Positions 11,480-23,412 of a DNA stretch of 64,000 nt are shown in pieces. The position numbers and the translations under genes were made by a program. The notes under the pieces were generated by a model. The model saw only the letters and a program-made list of their open reading frames with translations, had not been told where the DNA came from and made no database searches. The first letter of the stretch is position 1. Each line of letters starts with the position of its first letter. The stretch is from Kingdonia uniflora (taxonomy: Eukaryota > Streptophyta > Magnoliopsida > Ranunculales > Circaeasteraceae). The DNA lies in NCBI GenBank assembly GCA_014058105.1, contig JACGCM010001798.1, positions 3,130,488 to 3,194,487 of the forward strand. The letters run 5' to 3'.

Positions 11480-12100
11480 AAAGTCTAAAGCTGTTGAAGG
11501 CCCTTTGTTAATCAAGTATGTTGCCGTACTTACCGAATCCGCCCAAAAACAGTTTGGCAATCCAGCGTTGAGTCTCATACTCCTCGCTCTTTCGTTTATT
11601 GTTCGGTTCATGCGTTCTGCAATACTATTTTGTTGCGGTGTTCTGGGAATAGTTTTATGTCTCCTAATCTCATTTGATGCGAAAAGTCTTCAAACTTGTC
11701 ACTATAGTACTCGCCCCCATTATCCGATCTGAGACACTTTAGTTTCAAACCGGTTTTATTTTCAACTAGAGCCCTCCACCTCTTGAATTTATCGATTACA
11801 TCTGACTTGTTCTTCACGAAGTAGACCCACAGTTTACGAGTATCATCATCGATAAAAGTAATGTAGTAATGAGAACCACCAAGAGAAGACACCTTAGTTG
11901 GCCCCCAAACATCCGTGTATACAAAATCCAGCTTTCCAGGTTTCCATGATCTTCTAGATAATTTAAAACTGACATTCTTCTACTTCGCAAGGACACACTC
12001 TTCACAAAACTTGCGATCAACCTCAGCAAGATCCTCTAGCTTTCCCATTGTTACCATTATCTCCATCCCTTTTTCACTCATGTGACCGAGCAGTTTGTAC
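11480..12100 (-). pseudogene. copia integrase fragment with GAG-pre-integrase region
   Basis: The minus strand carries GHMSEKGM and CEECVLAK (zinc-binding pre-integrase part), then DVWGP, ITFIDDDTRKLWVYFVKNK and SDNGGEY, then a PQQN...AERMNRT block in another frame. These are the D, D and E regions of a copia integrase. One stop follows CVLAK and a frameshift precedes the last block. Confidence 0.85.
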
Positions 12101-12174
12101 CACGTACTTGTATCAATCCCCAGAGTGGCCGCACAAATAATGGAAATTATACTCTTCGTGGTATACAGCGTTCC

Positions 12175-12561
12175 TTATCGCAAGCCTCGAGCTACTAGCA
12201 TAACTCTATTTGTAACCTTCCAGAAGGTTGTACCAAAGGTACTCACATATCCGCCATCATCTGCCGGTTTGCTAACTGATATAAGGTTACGCCTCAATTT
12301 AGGTACAAGTCCCACATTCTGTAAAACCAATGTTCCCCCTGAAGGTAACAACAACCTAACGTTTCCCTTTCCATTAATATTGCGTGCACTCTTATCTGCA
12401 AGAAGTACCGTACCGAAGTCGCCTTTAGCAATATTAGTAAGAAAACCTACGTTCGCAGTAGCATGGAAAGAAGTACCCGAATCAACAATCCAAGATTCAT
12501 TCACATTATTACATGATAGTAATAGAGCCTCATCAGAACTAACCTCCTCAGTAAGGTTCAT
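12175..12561 (-). pseudogene. copia aspartic protease region
   Basis: A 128-codon open stretch contains WIVDSGTSFHAT, the retroviral-type aspartic protease active site (DSG), followed by VGLVPKLRRNLISVSK, the usual copia sequence before the pre-integrase zinc region. Confidence 0.85.
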
Positions 12562-12597
12562 TGTATATTTATCTTCATCATCAATCTTCTTAGAAGA

Positions 12598-13345
12598 AGA
12601 AGAGTTACAATCTCGCCTGAAGTGACCCTTCTTTCCACAAGTCCAACACGCACCGAACGGCTTAGACTTTCCTCTTAACTGTGATCGACCCCTTCTAAAT
12701 TTTGGCCCTTTCCGTAAAACCTCTCTCTTTCCTTGACGTTCAACATACTGTCGTTTGAACTCGAAAAGGGTTCAGATGTTTTACGCCTATTATCTTCACT
12801 CATAATCAACGAGACTATAATATCAAATTCGATGTCTTCCTTCCCGATAAGTTGCTCACAACTGTAATGAACCCTTCCCAGCTCTCAGACATCTGCCCTA
12901 AAAGAGCCCACGCTCTTACCTCCTTGTTAAAAGTGATTTTAACGGATTCCAGCTGAGCATATATGGTATTGAACTCACTTATATAAGCTTGTACACTACC
13001 ATTATCCTTCATCTTCAAAGTAAACAAGCACCGTAAAAGGTGTACCTTATTTGCCTCGGATGGTTCCGAGTACATAACGGACAACGTCTCCATCAAACCC
13101 TTCGTTGTCGTAACTTTGGAGATCATGTGTAGAATCTGAGATGATAGCGCTAACCTAACGGTTTCAAGTGCCTTACGATCCAATCGCGCCTACTTAGCAG
13201 CATCGCATTCTACTGGCATTAACTCAACTTCACCCAGTGGTAAATCAAGATCCTTCTGATAGAGGTAATCTTCTATCTGCATCTTCCACACTCCAAAGTT
13301 TGATCTATTAAACTTCGTGATCTTTAACTTCTCATGTTCGGCCAT
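12598..13345 (-). pseudogene. copia gag with CCHC zinc knuckle
   Basis: It starts with ATG at 13343-13345 (MAEHEKLKITKF), typical of Tork/Tnt1-like gag. A capsid part follows (12815-13183, with LRCLFTLKMKDNGSVQAYIS). The nucleocapsid knuckle CWTCGKKGHFRRDC lies at about 12598-12639. A stop after DAAK near 13190 and later frame changes disable it. Confidence 0.85.
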
Positions 13346-13372
13346 CGCTCTTCACCACACAAGGACTAACAC

Positions 13373-13391
13373 TCACTCTGATACTAATTGA
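13373..13391 (-). other. Primer-binding site of the copia element
   Basis: On the minus strand, directly after the 5' LTR, the sequence reads TAGTATCAGAGTGAG. It resembles the TGGTATCAGAGC complement of initiator-Met tRNA used by most plant copia elements. Confidence 0.65.
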
Positions 13392-13877
13392 TGAGAATCG
13401 AGGTAGTTACTCTCTCCTCTCTGACCAAAACGATACGCGGAAATTACCAACCCAAGTAGTAAATCAACAAGAACAATATAAAGGACACGAAGATTTTCTC
13501 GGAGGAGGGAAGTGAAAAACCCTTGCAGATGAAAAACTACTCTCGAAGAATTCACTATGATATCAAATAGATTACAATAATCTCTCAAACTTCTCAAGCT
13601 TTAATGGAGTCTCTTCAAACCCTAGGCTTCTCTCTAGAATTAAACTCACAAAGATGGCTAACAAAATAACATAAGTCCTCTTTATATACTAGAGGACTAA
13701 ATACAAGTAGAACAGATCTCGAGACAGAACTCAACGACTCTGAAAAAACATCTAAAGCAAACCTATGCCAAGCTTATTCGAACGACTCCAAGCTCGTTCG
13801 AACGACTTTGCGATAATTGGTCTCCAGCCCTAGAAACATAACAACTCGTTCGAACGAGATTGACTCCTGGGCCCAAT
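13392..13877 (-). repeat. 5' LTR of the copia element, truncated
   Basis: It aligns with the LTR at 8846-9382 from TGAGAATCGAGG to the GACTCCTGGGCC block and contains the same TCGTTCGAACGA boxes. Compared with the left copy it keeps an extra internal part (about 13570-13715, including CTCAAGCTTTAATGGAGTC) but lacks the outer end. Homology stops at about 13877 where KUP exon sequence begins. Confidence 0.8.
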
Positions 13878-14890
13878 TTTTTTAGTGGTTCGAAAGACAA
13901 CAGTGACTATAACAGAGCGTGTTATGATCATATAATTAAGTTCGGGAATGTATACTTGTCCTTCGTACTTAGTGGAAGTATGAACCACCTTAACCCTAGG
14001 AAAGCAACCTAGACTTAGAGCCTGCGATATGATTGCAAATGATCCTGATATCATAGCTTGACTGGCAATAATAGAAGCAGCAACAGCCACAACAAATGTT
14101 GGCCAGTACATCGCATCTGAAGTAAGTGAAAATATTGACCATGCAAAATTATGACTCCACGTGGTTTGAATTAAAATATATAAGGTTATATAACATCCTT
14201 TTTCACTTACGTGGAATCGACTTAAAGAAAGTAGCAACATTTTCAGGGAATTTGATGAGATATGCAACTTGTCCAATATACGCACACAACAATTATGGAA
14301 ACACAACCCTAGAGAAACTTATCGTGCAATCCCATGTGAAATGGAGTTTGTTTTTAGCAATAAGATTACGGAAGGTTATTTGCACAATTTTTTATTTACG
14401 GGTGTTACTTTATGTGGGGATCTAACTGAATGTAGAAGTACATATGCTTTGGAGTTCCAGAAAATTAAAAAAGAAGTTGTTGGTTTACTTACTTAAACTG
14501 CTCTTACAGAGAAATGACCTAGATCAGCAAACATTGCTTCGGTTCCTGTTCATTAGTTATAGTTAACAAAATAGTTAATAGCTATAAGCAAATGAAATAA
14601 TAATTCATCTCTTAGAACAGTTTACTCACCCGTAATGCACAAGACAACCCCACCAAGAGATATATATCCATCTTTTCCATTTCTTTTAAAGTAGTCTATA
14701 ATGTACATTGAATTGAAAGCACACAAAATCTTAATGTCATGCTTGAATAAGTTGTAGACACCAATGCCCCCAATGACAGAAAACAATATCAAGATTATTG
14801 GGGAAAAATAATATCCAACTTTGTCAGTGCCAAACCGTTGAGCAGAAAAAAGACAAATCAAGATCACTACGGAAATCTCAACAATAGCAT
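13878..14890 (-). pseudogene. KUP/HAK/KT potassium transporter pseudogene, 4 exons, truncated
   Basis: Fragment of a plant high-affinity K+ transporter (membrane K+/H+ symporter family). Minus-strand exons: 14630-14890 (87 codons; SVVILICLFSAQRFGTDKVG ... YIIDYFKRNGK ... GGVVLCITG), 14493-14545 (53 bp; TEAMFADLGHFSVRAV), about 14211-14320 (AYIGQVAYL ... FFKSIP) and about 13878-14116 (YWPTFVVAVAASIIASQAMI ... SLGCFPRVKVVHTS ... YEGQVYIPELNY). Introns keep GT-AG ends at plausible family positions, so this is a DNA copy, not a processed one. Breaks: TAA where exon two normally continues with a glutamine, TAA inside the third exon (VVFP-stop-LLCAY), and loss of everything after FRTTKKIG. N-terminal exons were not found. 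It lies inside the Helitron-like element in the same orientation, so capture is the likely origin. Confidence 0.88.
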
Positions 14891-17800
14891 CTGGCAATCA
14901 AATATCAGAAGGATGATTGAGTCACATCTACATTTTTAGTTGAAAATATAACTATAGATTTATGTCGTAGTATTTTTTTTTTATATGCCTGAATATCTAT
15001 TATTATTATTTTGTTGCAAACGTCACAGGTTAGTCTCCCTCTATTATTAATCTTGGCTTACTTTATCATTTTAGTGAGCTAATCTAAAATATTTTGCTTC
15101 GTCAATTTGGATACTAAAATCCATGGTGTTTCAAATAGGTCTACCATGTAAATTTCATCATTTTCACTCCCCTCGATCGTAACCTTTCTTCAACTAATAT
15201 ATTAAAGAAGAATAAAAAATCTAACTTGATGGGGAATCCGATGGGGGTATGTGGAACTAAACTCGCCATCAAATACAATTGTTGAACCCAACTCAATTAT
15301 TAACCTTGACCAATCTCAAATTATGTTGTAGCCCTTGCCAATTCATGAAACTCATTTTATTTTTATTGGAATTCCCTCTTAATACTCACAAAATCTGTGT
15401 CAAACCTAGGCCCGTCACTTGAATTAGTGTGAAGAATACCACACAGAGCAAGATTGGATCAACTATGTAATAAGTGCTTGGAATTAAAAGACCAATTAGA
15501 ATCTTTTGCCAAAGATAAGTTTCTATACATGTTTACTTGAAGATTACTTCTTATAATTTTGGATCATTCCCTCAGAGTAAACGCTATTAGTTATATTCCT
15601 TATAGACTTATTTGATTGTCTTTATTTTTATAATTTTGACTTTTAGCATGTTCATTAGAAAAGATCAAAACAACAGTAGAAATAACATAAAAGGGATATA
15701 CAATTTATATAGACCATAGACCTATTATTTCTTCTTCTTAGTGTTGTAATTTAAAAGCCAATTTGAATAGTTGCATAACTCTTATTAGCAACATCAATTT
15801 CTATTTTAGTGAAATTAGGCTTGCATTAGAAGGTCGTCCGAAGTGTCTATGTGGGCGACAAACTGGGTCGTCACTGCTCAAGAATGGCACTCCACTAAGA
15901 ATATCTAATTGAGATTGTTTGATGGCGGCTGGACTTGATAAAATGTTGGGATGCCAAGCGCAATTAAAAATATTCTAGACTTAATATGATTTGGGACTTG
16001 GTTAATAATCTAATTTTGGCATTTTGGCATTTTGGTTTTTGAGATACTTTGGTTATATGTATATGAAATTAATAAAGAAGGCGCCTCCATAATGGTTTCC
16101 CACAATTATCTTATGTTTGACAACTAAATGCTCTTGGTGGACTCAAGGCATTTGCTTTCTTGAGTTTGAACTTTATTCTAAGGAATGTTGTTTGTTTAGG
16201 CATCTAAGGAAAAAAATATCATTGTATTATTTCTTTTAAGTAATGGATTTCTAAGGTGAGAAGACAGGCTGGAGAACGAAGCTCTTTACCTTTAGTGATG
16301 GTATTAAGTGTCAGTAATGGGGTTGATTAAAGTCCTTCAAGATGTTATTCTTTTAGTTATATGGAAATACATTTTGAAAATAGCGCAATGGGAGAATCTT
16401 GGGGATAAAAGTCTTCCTTGTAAGCCTTTGATATGGAGATTGAAGGATATATTTTTACTAATTTTTATTTGCAATGTCTGAAGTTCTAGTAGAGGCCTTA
16501 AATTTATAAAAGTGCTTCATGTATTCAAAAGCTAGACGAAGGAAAAACTGTTATTCTCAAATAAAACCTAATGCAAGAAAATACATGACAAAAAAACACA
16601 TTATCCCCATATAAAACCAATGCAAGAAAACTAATTATAAAATGAGCAACTTATACCTGGATTAAACTGAATTTCAGAGCGAGCGAGATGATTAAAGGCA
16701 TACTCATCGTTTGATCACGTCAATCCTATTGAACATTAATCTACAATAATATTACATTAAAATACAATATAATCCAATATTAACTTACTTGACAGAAAAG
16801 TAGCAAGCATGAGAGAATGGGAGAGAGAGACCTCAGTGACGAACATGGTTGTACGGATAAAAGAATCAAAAAAATATATCAAAGCGATGACCAATTAAAA
16901 GAGAGACATATAAAGGAACCATACATGACCTTAATTTGAATAACTTTGTAGGAATAAACAACAAACTCAAAGCTAAACTTTGTATTGATATAATATGCAA
17001 AATGATACCAATAGGATTTATATTTAATTAAGATGTAAAAAACCTAAAAATGAATCTCTTACAAAAAAAACTCACTACATCACTTAAAAGTTATCGACCA
17101 TCGACTGGTTTGGTTTGAATGACAGCATTTTAATGAAGACAAATTGCCTCAAAAGGAACAAATGATTTAAATTTAGTGGTTTGATTCTATGAAGATTCAT
17201 TTAATCAAAACCCCAAAAATAGTGCCAAAATATGTGTTAGAGAGGTGATTGCAAAATAGGTATGAAATATAACTTACCTTATTTTAAAGTTTTGCTGAGA
17301 GTGTGATAGCCTTCAATGGTGATCTGCGTGTACTGTGTAGTGATTGTGCGTTTATAATTTTTCATTGTACATAAAAGATGTTTTGAAGATGTATAGACTT
17401 TTGAAATTCTTTTTTTAACAGAAGAAATGTTTGAATTAATGAGGATCTTAAGAGTTTCCCATCATACACTTCTTTGTAAGGTTAAAAGAATTTTTTATAG
17501 TATCTTGCATAATAATTTAGAGATTTCCATTGACTTACCTCATAAACGAACTGAACGCCACTTAGTTACTTGATCAATTCGTGTTCAAAATATTATTAGT
17601 TATTATTTTGGTGCTTTCTTAAGAATTAAAAAGGGGGTGATCTTTAGTGTATAACTCTATACGTTGTATCGAACAATGCATTTGGGAAGAGCGCAAGGTT
17701 GATATTTTTTTCTCATTCTTGAAGGGGACCGCCGGAGGGAAAGTATTCCTTTAGGCATTCGTTATGGATATTGAAGGACATATTTTATTTCTAATGTCTG

Positions 17801-20256
17801 AAGTTCCCATTTAGGGCTCAGAATCTATCAAATTGCTTGATGTACTTAAAAGAAAGAAAAAATAAATACTAACCGCAATCAATGGTGCAAGACAAATCAT
17901 GACAATTTTTTTAAAATAAAACCAAGGTATCATATTAGTGGCCAAAAAATAGCAAAAATAAAGAATCTCGAGAATGGGGGATATAAATTTGGCACCTACA
18001 ACATCCACAAAGAGAAAACAGGTAATCAAGTGGTATAAATGAATAATAAAAAACTTGAAATCAAAGATTACCTAAACTTGGAGGAAGTGGTAATTCCCCT
18101 AATAAAACTTGGGGTTAAGTCAATTCGAAAGTCGACACCCTTCTTATTTTTCTCTATCATTGCAACGATGATAGTGATAGACAGAACCTATAGGTCATCA
18201 AGATTAATTAACATAACTCAAACTGATATAGAGACCATATAGATAACTGAGATTAAAATAAAAATATGACTCTCCTATAATTTTGTAGATGTGTCATGGA
18301 TGAAAGTTCTATGGTCTTAAGTGAGAGTTGTAAATGATTCAAATTGGTATGTGGAGATTGAGAGTACAATAAGCCAATAAAGCAGAAGATCTAACTTGAT
18401 TGATTTTTGAAATCAAAACCCCAATACAAAGTGATGAATAATGCAAGAAAAATCCTACACAATGAAGGAATCAATAACGTACAAATCCAGAAATAGGGTA
18501 GAGGGAGAGATATGAACTTGTAAGATGCAAACAACATGAAAGAAACTTCAAATGCCAAGATCAGTAACCTATCTTCAAATCCTCATTTTCACCTGCTCAC
18601 TTACCTGAGAGAGAGAGAGAGAGACTTTGGGGAGGAAAGTAAAAGAAACTCAGAGAATTATAAGCCCTAAAAATAGTTTACAAAAGCTCAAACTAAAAAT
18701 GAATGCTTACAATAGGAAAATTACCTCAAGAAATACCTGTTTTGGAGGAATTCAAATTTCTCCAATCACTCTACTATTCAAAATGAAAAACTCCAACTAT
18801 AATTTGGTCATCCTCTTCTCATTTGAAACTGTTTTGAGGAAGAAGAAAAGAAACAATTAATTTTTCAACTTTATATCAAATACATTTTAACTCAAAACCT
18901 TAAAAAATGGCTCTTAAATAAAGACAGATTAAAGAAAGAAAAAATGTCAATATCCAAATACATTTAGAGATTCCAGGAAAGTAACGATAGATGGTTCATC
19001 AAAGATAACTTACTTCAAATGAATTCCCTTTCAATCTCCATTATGGTAAGCATCATAGGGTGAACTACGTATTTAATCCAAATTTTCTTTTTTTTAGAGT
19101 AGAGCCTCAAACTCATAATTCAACTGATCTAATTGAGAATTTTCTCAAACATTGCACCCTTCTTAAAATCAAATTTAGAGAGACAATCCAAATAGAGAGA
19201 AAACCTAAATTAGAGAAAACTGTCAATTAAAGAGCAAAAAATAATCATTTTAATGAACCTTGACATTGCAATAAGAATTACGAATGCAATTAGTGATTTA
19301 TTGTTCAAATTACCGTGAAAAGAAATAATACAAAGTAGATATAGAGATCACTAATCCTGGCAAAAGTTGTATGGAATTAGAGAAAATTTTTAACAACCGC
19401 TGAATCTATAGACTGTGAAAAATAACATGTAAAATGCAATAGTAGGCGACACTTTCCACAGAATTCGGAAAAGTTTCATTGCCAATAGAAACTGAGATTT
19501 ATCCAATAAAAACTCAAAATAACATTAACATTTTGGTACAAAATTTTATTTGAATCCATTGCATAGAGAAAGAAAGATAGATTACCACATGCAGATATGT
19601 AGGAGATTCAGTTACATGAAGCCGAGGGATTACCTGTAAATTTCTATGCAATTGAGCTCCAGTGATGCCTTTAGAATTGATTTAAAGATGTGAGTTTCTA
19701 ATTTATGGCTAAATTAAAATTGGGGTTTGAAAATTAATGAGAATATTATGGGGGTTCCAGACTTAATGTGGAGAAGATGGGGGTTCTTATTTAATGGAGA
19801 AATTGTTGTAAGAATTAAGGGAGATGTGATGATTCTTGATAATTTACTATCTCTTATGACCTTTGAGGTTGGAAGTACATATCACCCAAAATATACCAAC
19901 GCAATTTACTACCTCTTATGACCTTGGGAGATTACTTGATAATTTACTATATCTTATGACCTTTAAGGTTGGAAGTAAAGATCACCCAAATTATACCAAC
20001 GCAATTTCGACTTTATTTTACAGATACAATATTACTCCTAAAGCCAATCACTCAAAGTTGTACAAACTTAAATTTGAATCTATTTTGCATTGTATGTAGA
20101 AATTTTTCTAAGCATGGTCAACCTACTACATTGTTAAGACAAAGGCATCAAATCATCTCAAGCTTTTGTCATGCTTGAGAAATGGACTCTTAGTATTAGG
20201 GCATCTATTTGTCGTGCGATACCATCTTAATATACTAATAAGGTAGATGAACAGCA
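14891..20256. other. Helitron interior, no recognised gene
   Basis: About 5.4 kb of AT-rich sequence. Several CTTACCT-type motifs would be minus-strand splice donors, so captured introns or untranslated exons are possible. A GA run lies at about 18606-18628. The minus-strand ORF at 17811-18029 is hydrophobic but matches nothing I know. KUP N-terminal motifs were looked for and not seen. Confidence 0.4.
19829..20013 (+). repeat. Tandem duplication, about 100 bp unit, two copies
   Basis: CTTGATAATTTACTATCTCT at 19835 recurs as CTTGATAATTTACTATATCT at 19935. Both copies continue through CTTATGACCTTT and ACCAACGCAATTT. Confidence 0.75.
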
Positions 20257-21056
20257 GTTAACTATCATATTTTGGGAGATGTTATAGAAATTATTCCAAG
20301 GAATAAAATGGCCAGGGGGGAAATGAAAAAGAAATTGAACCATAAATAATGAGGACTATAGAAAGAGAAAAATGTGGTACCCAATATTGCTTTCCTTGAA
20401 TCCTCATGACTAACCTCCACACTATATGGAATCTATAATTTCAAGCATCTTCGATACAAATTATACAATTTTATAATTATCGGATGCACTATAATGTCGT
20501 GATGATTGTATTATGTAAGCATTTACTCTCTACTACAAAGAAGAAATATGCAAGTACACAAATACCTAAGAATCTCTATTTCATCGACATAAATATTTAG
20601 GCGTATAAACAGATACCTGAAAACAAATTTCAAGATAAATTATAGCTAGACAAATCTGTTAACTATTATATTTTGGAAGATGTGATGGAAATTATTCGAA
20701 GGAATAAAATGGCCAGGGGGAAAAGGAAAAGAAAATTGAACCATAAATAATGAGGACTATAAAAGGAGAAAAATGTGGTACCCAATATTGCATTCCTTGA
20801 ATCCTCATGGCTGACCACCACACTATGGAATCTATAATTTCAAGCATCTTCGATACAAATTATACAATTTTATTATTATCGAATGCACCATAATGTTGTG
20901 ATGATTGTATTATGTAAACTTTTACTCTCTATTACAAAGAAGAAATATGTAAGTACACAAATACCTGAGAATCTCTATTTCATCGGCATAAATATTTAGG
21001 CGTATAAACAGATACCTGAAAACAAATTTCAAGATAAATTATAGCTAGACAAATCT
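20257..21056 (+). repeat. Tandem duplication, 401-bp unit, two copies
   Basis: Copy 1 is 20257-20657 and copy 2 is 20658-21056. Both start GTTAACTAT(C/T)ATATTTTGG and end TATAGCTAGACAAATCT, with a few per cent of scattered substitutions and small indels. The sequence is non-coding. Confidence 0.85.
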
Positions 21057-23189
21057 CTACACAATTTATAGCTTGATTGAGGAAATGAGCAAACAATGCA
21101 GTTAATTTAGCCAAAAAGAAACAAAACCTAAAAAATGAAATGTGGAAATCAAAACAAAAACCCACCTTCATAAATTTTGATCTCGAAAACTTTAAAAAGT
21201 GTCCCCGCCTTGATTCAATAGGTTTAGATAACTTTTGCAAGACCAATTTTGTTAATCCGTCAATGTTTACAGCTTCAATAGAGGGGGTTTTTTTACCTTT
21301 AATTAATTAAAGTTTTAGTTGAAGAAGATGAAGCAACTGAAATGCGCTATAGTGGAGGAATTTTAAGAGTTTGGTTTCAGTTAATTTAGAGCTTAATGCT
21401 TTAAAGTAACAGCAGATAGAGACACAAACTACATTTTACTTATCACTCTCTTCAACTTGAAACTTATGAAGTTAGTACTCGCATCACTAAATTCAATCAT
21501 GCTTATACACATGTAGTTGATTCATAATATAAACTGAAAACCTATGTACTAATTCCTGTAAGAGGTAAACATGTCATTTGCTCATTGAAATAAATAGTTA
21601 ACATGACATTTACTGTATGCTTAGGAAAAAAAAAATTAAACTTGGAATATTTGAAAATTGAATTGAGTAATTGATTGAGGGATATTCCAATATAAAACGC
21701 CACCGCTGGTCATGGAGCTCAAAAGAGTATATGACAGTAGACCATGGAGGGGGAATTTCTTAATACTGACTGAGAGCTAGAGATTGAGATATTAGATATC
21801 CATGAACTTCATTCCCAAAAATATGTATCCATTAACTAAGTATAGGAATTGATATATTATCACTAAGATTGTTTAATCAAAAAATCACATTTATCAATCA
21901 ATTGTGTTACTCTGGAGAATGAAAATTTTAAATAGATTTGAATAACAAAAAATCGCAATAACATTTCTGGAATTGCGTTAACAGTCCATGCTAACTTCTT
22001 CCTTTGCTCCATATGATTGCCCCCTTTCTTAATTGAATCATTTATGGGGGAAACCCCAAAAAATCTAATGGAGGAAAAAAAATATAAAGTACTGAGCACA
22101 ACTAACTTTGAATATTACCTCTAGTGAGTTATGGCCATTGAATTAGACAGTTTTCTTCGGCGTCCATGTTTTTTGAGAAAATACCCCAAGATTGCTTAAA
22201 AGCTTCTCTCCCATATATCAACACCAGAAAGATAAGGGTCGGCCATCCAATTAAAACCAAAGTCCTAAGCAGAAATCCCAAAAAATCACACTCGAAACAG
22301 GCAAAACTTTTTCATTTATTATTCCAGAAAAGCCAAAGATGATTACCTCATTTAACCAAATCTTAAAGTAGTCAATTATTCCCATATTTTTTTATGTTTC
22401 ATCTAGCTCCATCTGCAGACCTCGCGAGCTTCCTCCTTTTCCTTGAAATCTTCTGTAAAACCACAAAACCAAAATATGAAGGGAATTCTTATTAAATTGA
22501 GGGAAGTAGAAGTTTTAATTTACATCAAATACATAAGGGTCCATAAACTTACCTCTAGTATGGAGTATGATATTGATTAAGCCATCTACCATTCAATATC
22601 GTCAACTGGTTCACCTGGAAGAAAAAGAATACAAAGCACCAAGAAAAACTCAAAACTGTATTTTGTTTATGTCAAAATATACACATTTAGAGAGAGCATT
22701 CCCTTTATAGTATTGTCTCAGTTTCATATTCTCTGAAAATACATTGATAAGAAGAAGATTCATAGCAGTGTATTTGAATCATCAAATAAAACATGAAACA
22801 AAGCAAAGAAAATGGGAGAGAGAGAGCTTAGAAGTGACATCGAAAGTTCAAAAAATAGATGCTTTCCCAAAAGTTGGAACCCTAATTTGGTGATTTCGAA
22901 GTAGATTTAGCGATATTGAGATGGAAATTGTTGCAAATAAATATCCTTCTTGTTAGAGATTTATGTTAGGCTTGACATAGAGTTCAATTGGTGTTAGAGA
23001 GAGAGAGAGGGTCAAGAAAGAGTAGAAGATTCAATGATAGGTATGCATTTTCCCTGAATTAATGGTGCAATTAGAAAGAAATGCTTCTTTGGTACAGAAT
23101 GGGAAGAGACGGTTTGAGATAAAGGGAAGATTGCTCAAGGAATTAATAAATATGTCATAAAGGGTTATAACATACTATTCTTTAATGCT
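21057..23189. other. Helitron interior, no recognised gene
   Basis: AT-rich sequence. A possible minus-strand splice donor (GAGGTAAGT) lies at about 22550. No protein domain was recognised. Confidence 0.4.
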
Positions 23190-23289
23190 TGCACGCCACG
23201 TAGGACAAAGCTCACCCCGCGGGACAATCATCGTCGCCACGCGGTACAATCGACGCCACGTAGGACAAAACTTAGATTTATAATATAGA
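23190..23289 (-). other. Helitron 5' end with subterminal GC-rich repeats
   Basis: The minus strand starts with TCTATATTATAAATC at 23289. About 25-95 bases in are four imperfect copies of a GTCCTACGTGGCG-like motif, two of them nearly identical (TTTGTCCTACGTGGCGT). The motif contains ACGTGG, a G-box/ABRE-type core. The patch is far richer in G+C than its surroundings. Confidence 0.65.
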
Positions 23290-23412
23290 TAGTGAATCAT
23301 TTGGCATGTTTTTAGTTAAACACCAAATCATACGTCTACTTTCCCTAAAATGGGTTTGTTTGGATAATGCCAACTCATTTGGCATGTTTTCACTTAGATG
23401 CCAAATCATTCG
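23290..23412 (+). repeat. Tandem repeat of about 78 bp (copy A, right part)
   Basis: The array cut at 8122 resumes with TAGTGAATCATTTGGC and ends at about 23412 with CATTCGTTTAAACAAATTTT, matching copy B at 55605-55740. Confidence 0.8.

Larger units (their letters stand above)
8846..13877 (-). mobile_element. Ty1/copia retrotransposon (Tork/Tnt1-like), decayed
   Basis: Minus-strand element with related LTRs at 8846-9382 (3' LTR) and 13392-13877 (5' LTR, truncated). Between them, in copia order on the minus strand, are gag with a zinc knuckle, protease, integrase, reverse transcriptase and RNase H. The primer-binding site next to the 5' LTR reads TAGTATCAGAGTGAG, as for initiator-Met tRNA. 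The polypurine tract beside the 3' LTR is AAGTAGGAGAT. Multiple stops and frameshifts break the polyprotein. The right LTR lacks the roughly 150 bp that should end in CCCAACA and joins KUP pseudogene sequence instead. Confidence 0.88.
8123..23289 (-). mobile_element. 15.2-kb Helitron-like element (non-autonomous), minus orientation
   Basis: On the minus strand the element begins TCTATATTATAAATC (at 23289) and ends with hairpin GCCGTGCGTAGCACGGGC, then TCATAACCTAG (at 8123). These are Helitron 5' and 3' signatures. It sits between A (8122) and T (23290) with no target duplication. The related repeat copy near 55600 reads straight through this point (GGGTAA then TGGTGAATC), so it works as an empty site. 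Inside are a copia element (8846-13877), a KUP/HAK transporter pseudogene with introns (13878-14890) and about 8 kb of unrecognised AT-rich sequence. No Rep or helicase coding region was seen, so movement would depend on an autonomous relative. Confidence 0.75.

Noticed and set aside
14120..14496. Plus-strand ORFs over the KUP exons
   Set aside because: They are opposite-strand shadows of the KUP pseudogene exons and introns.
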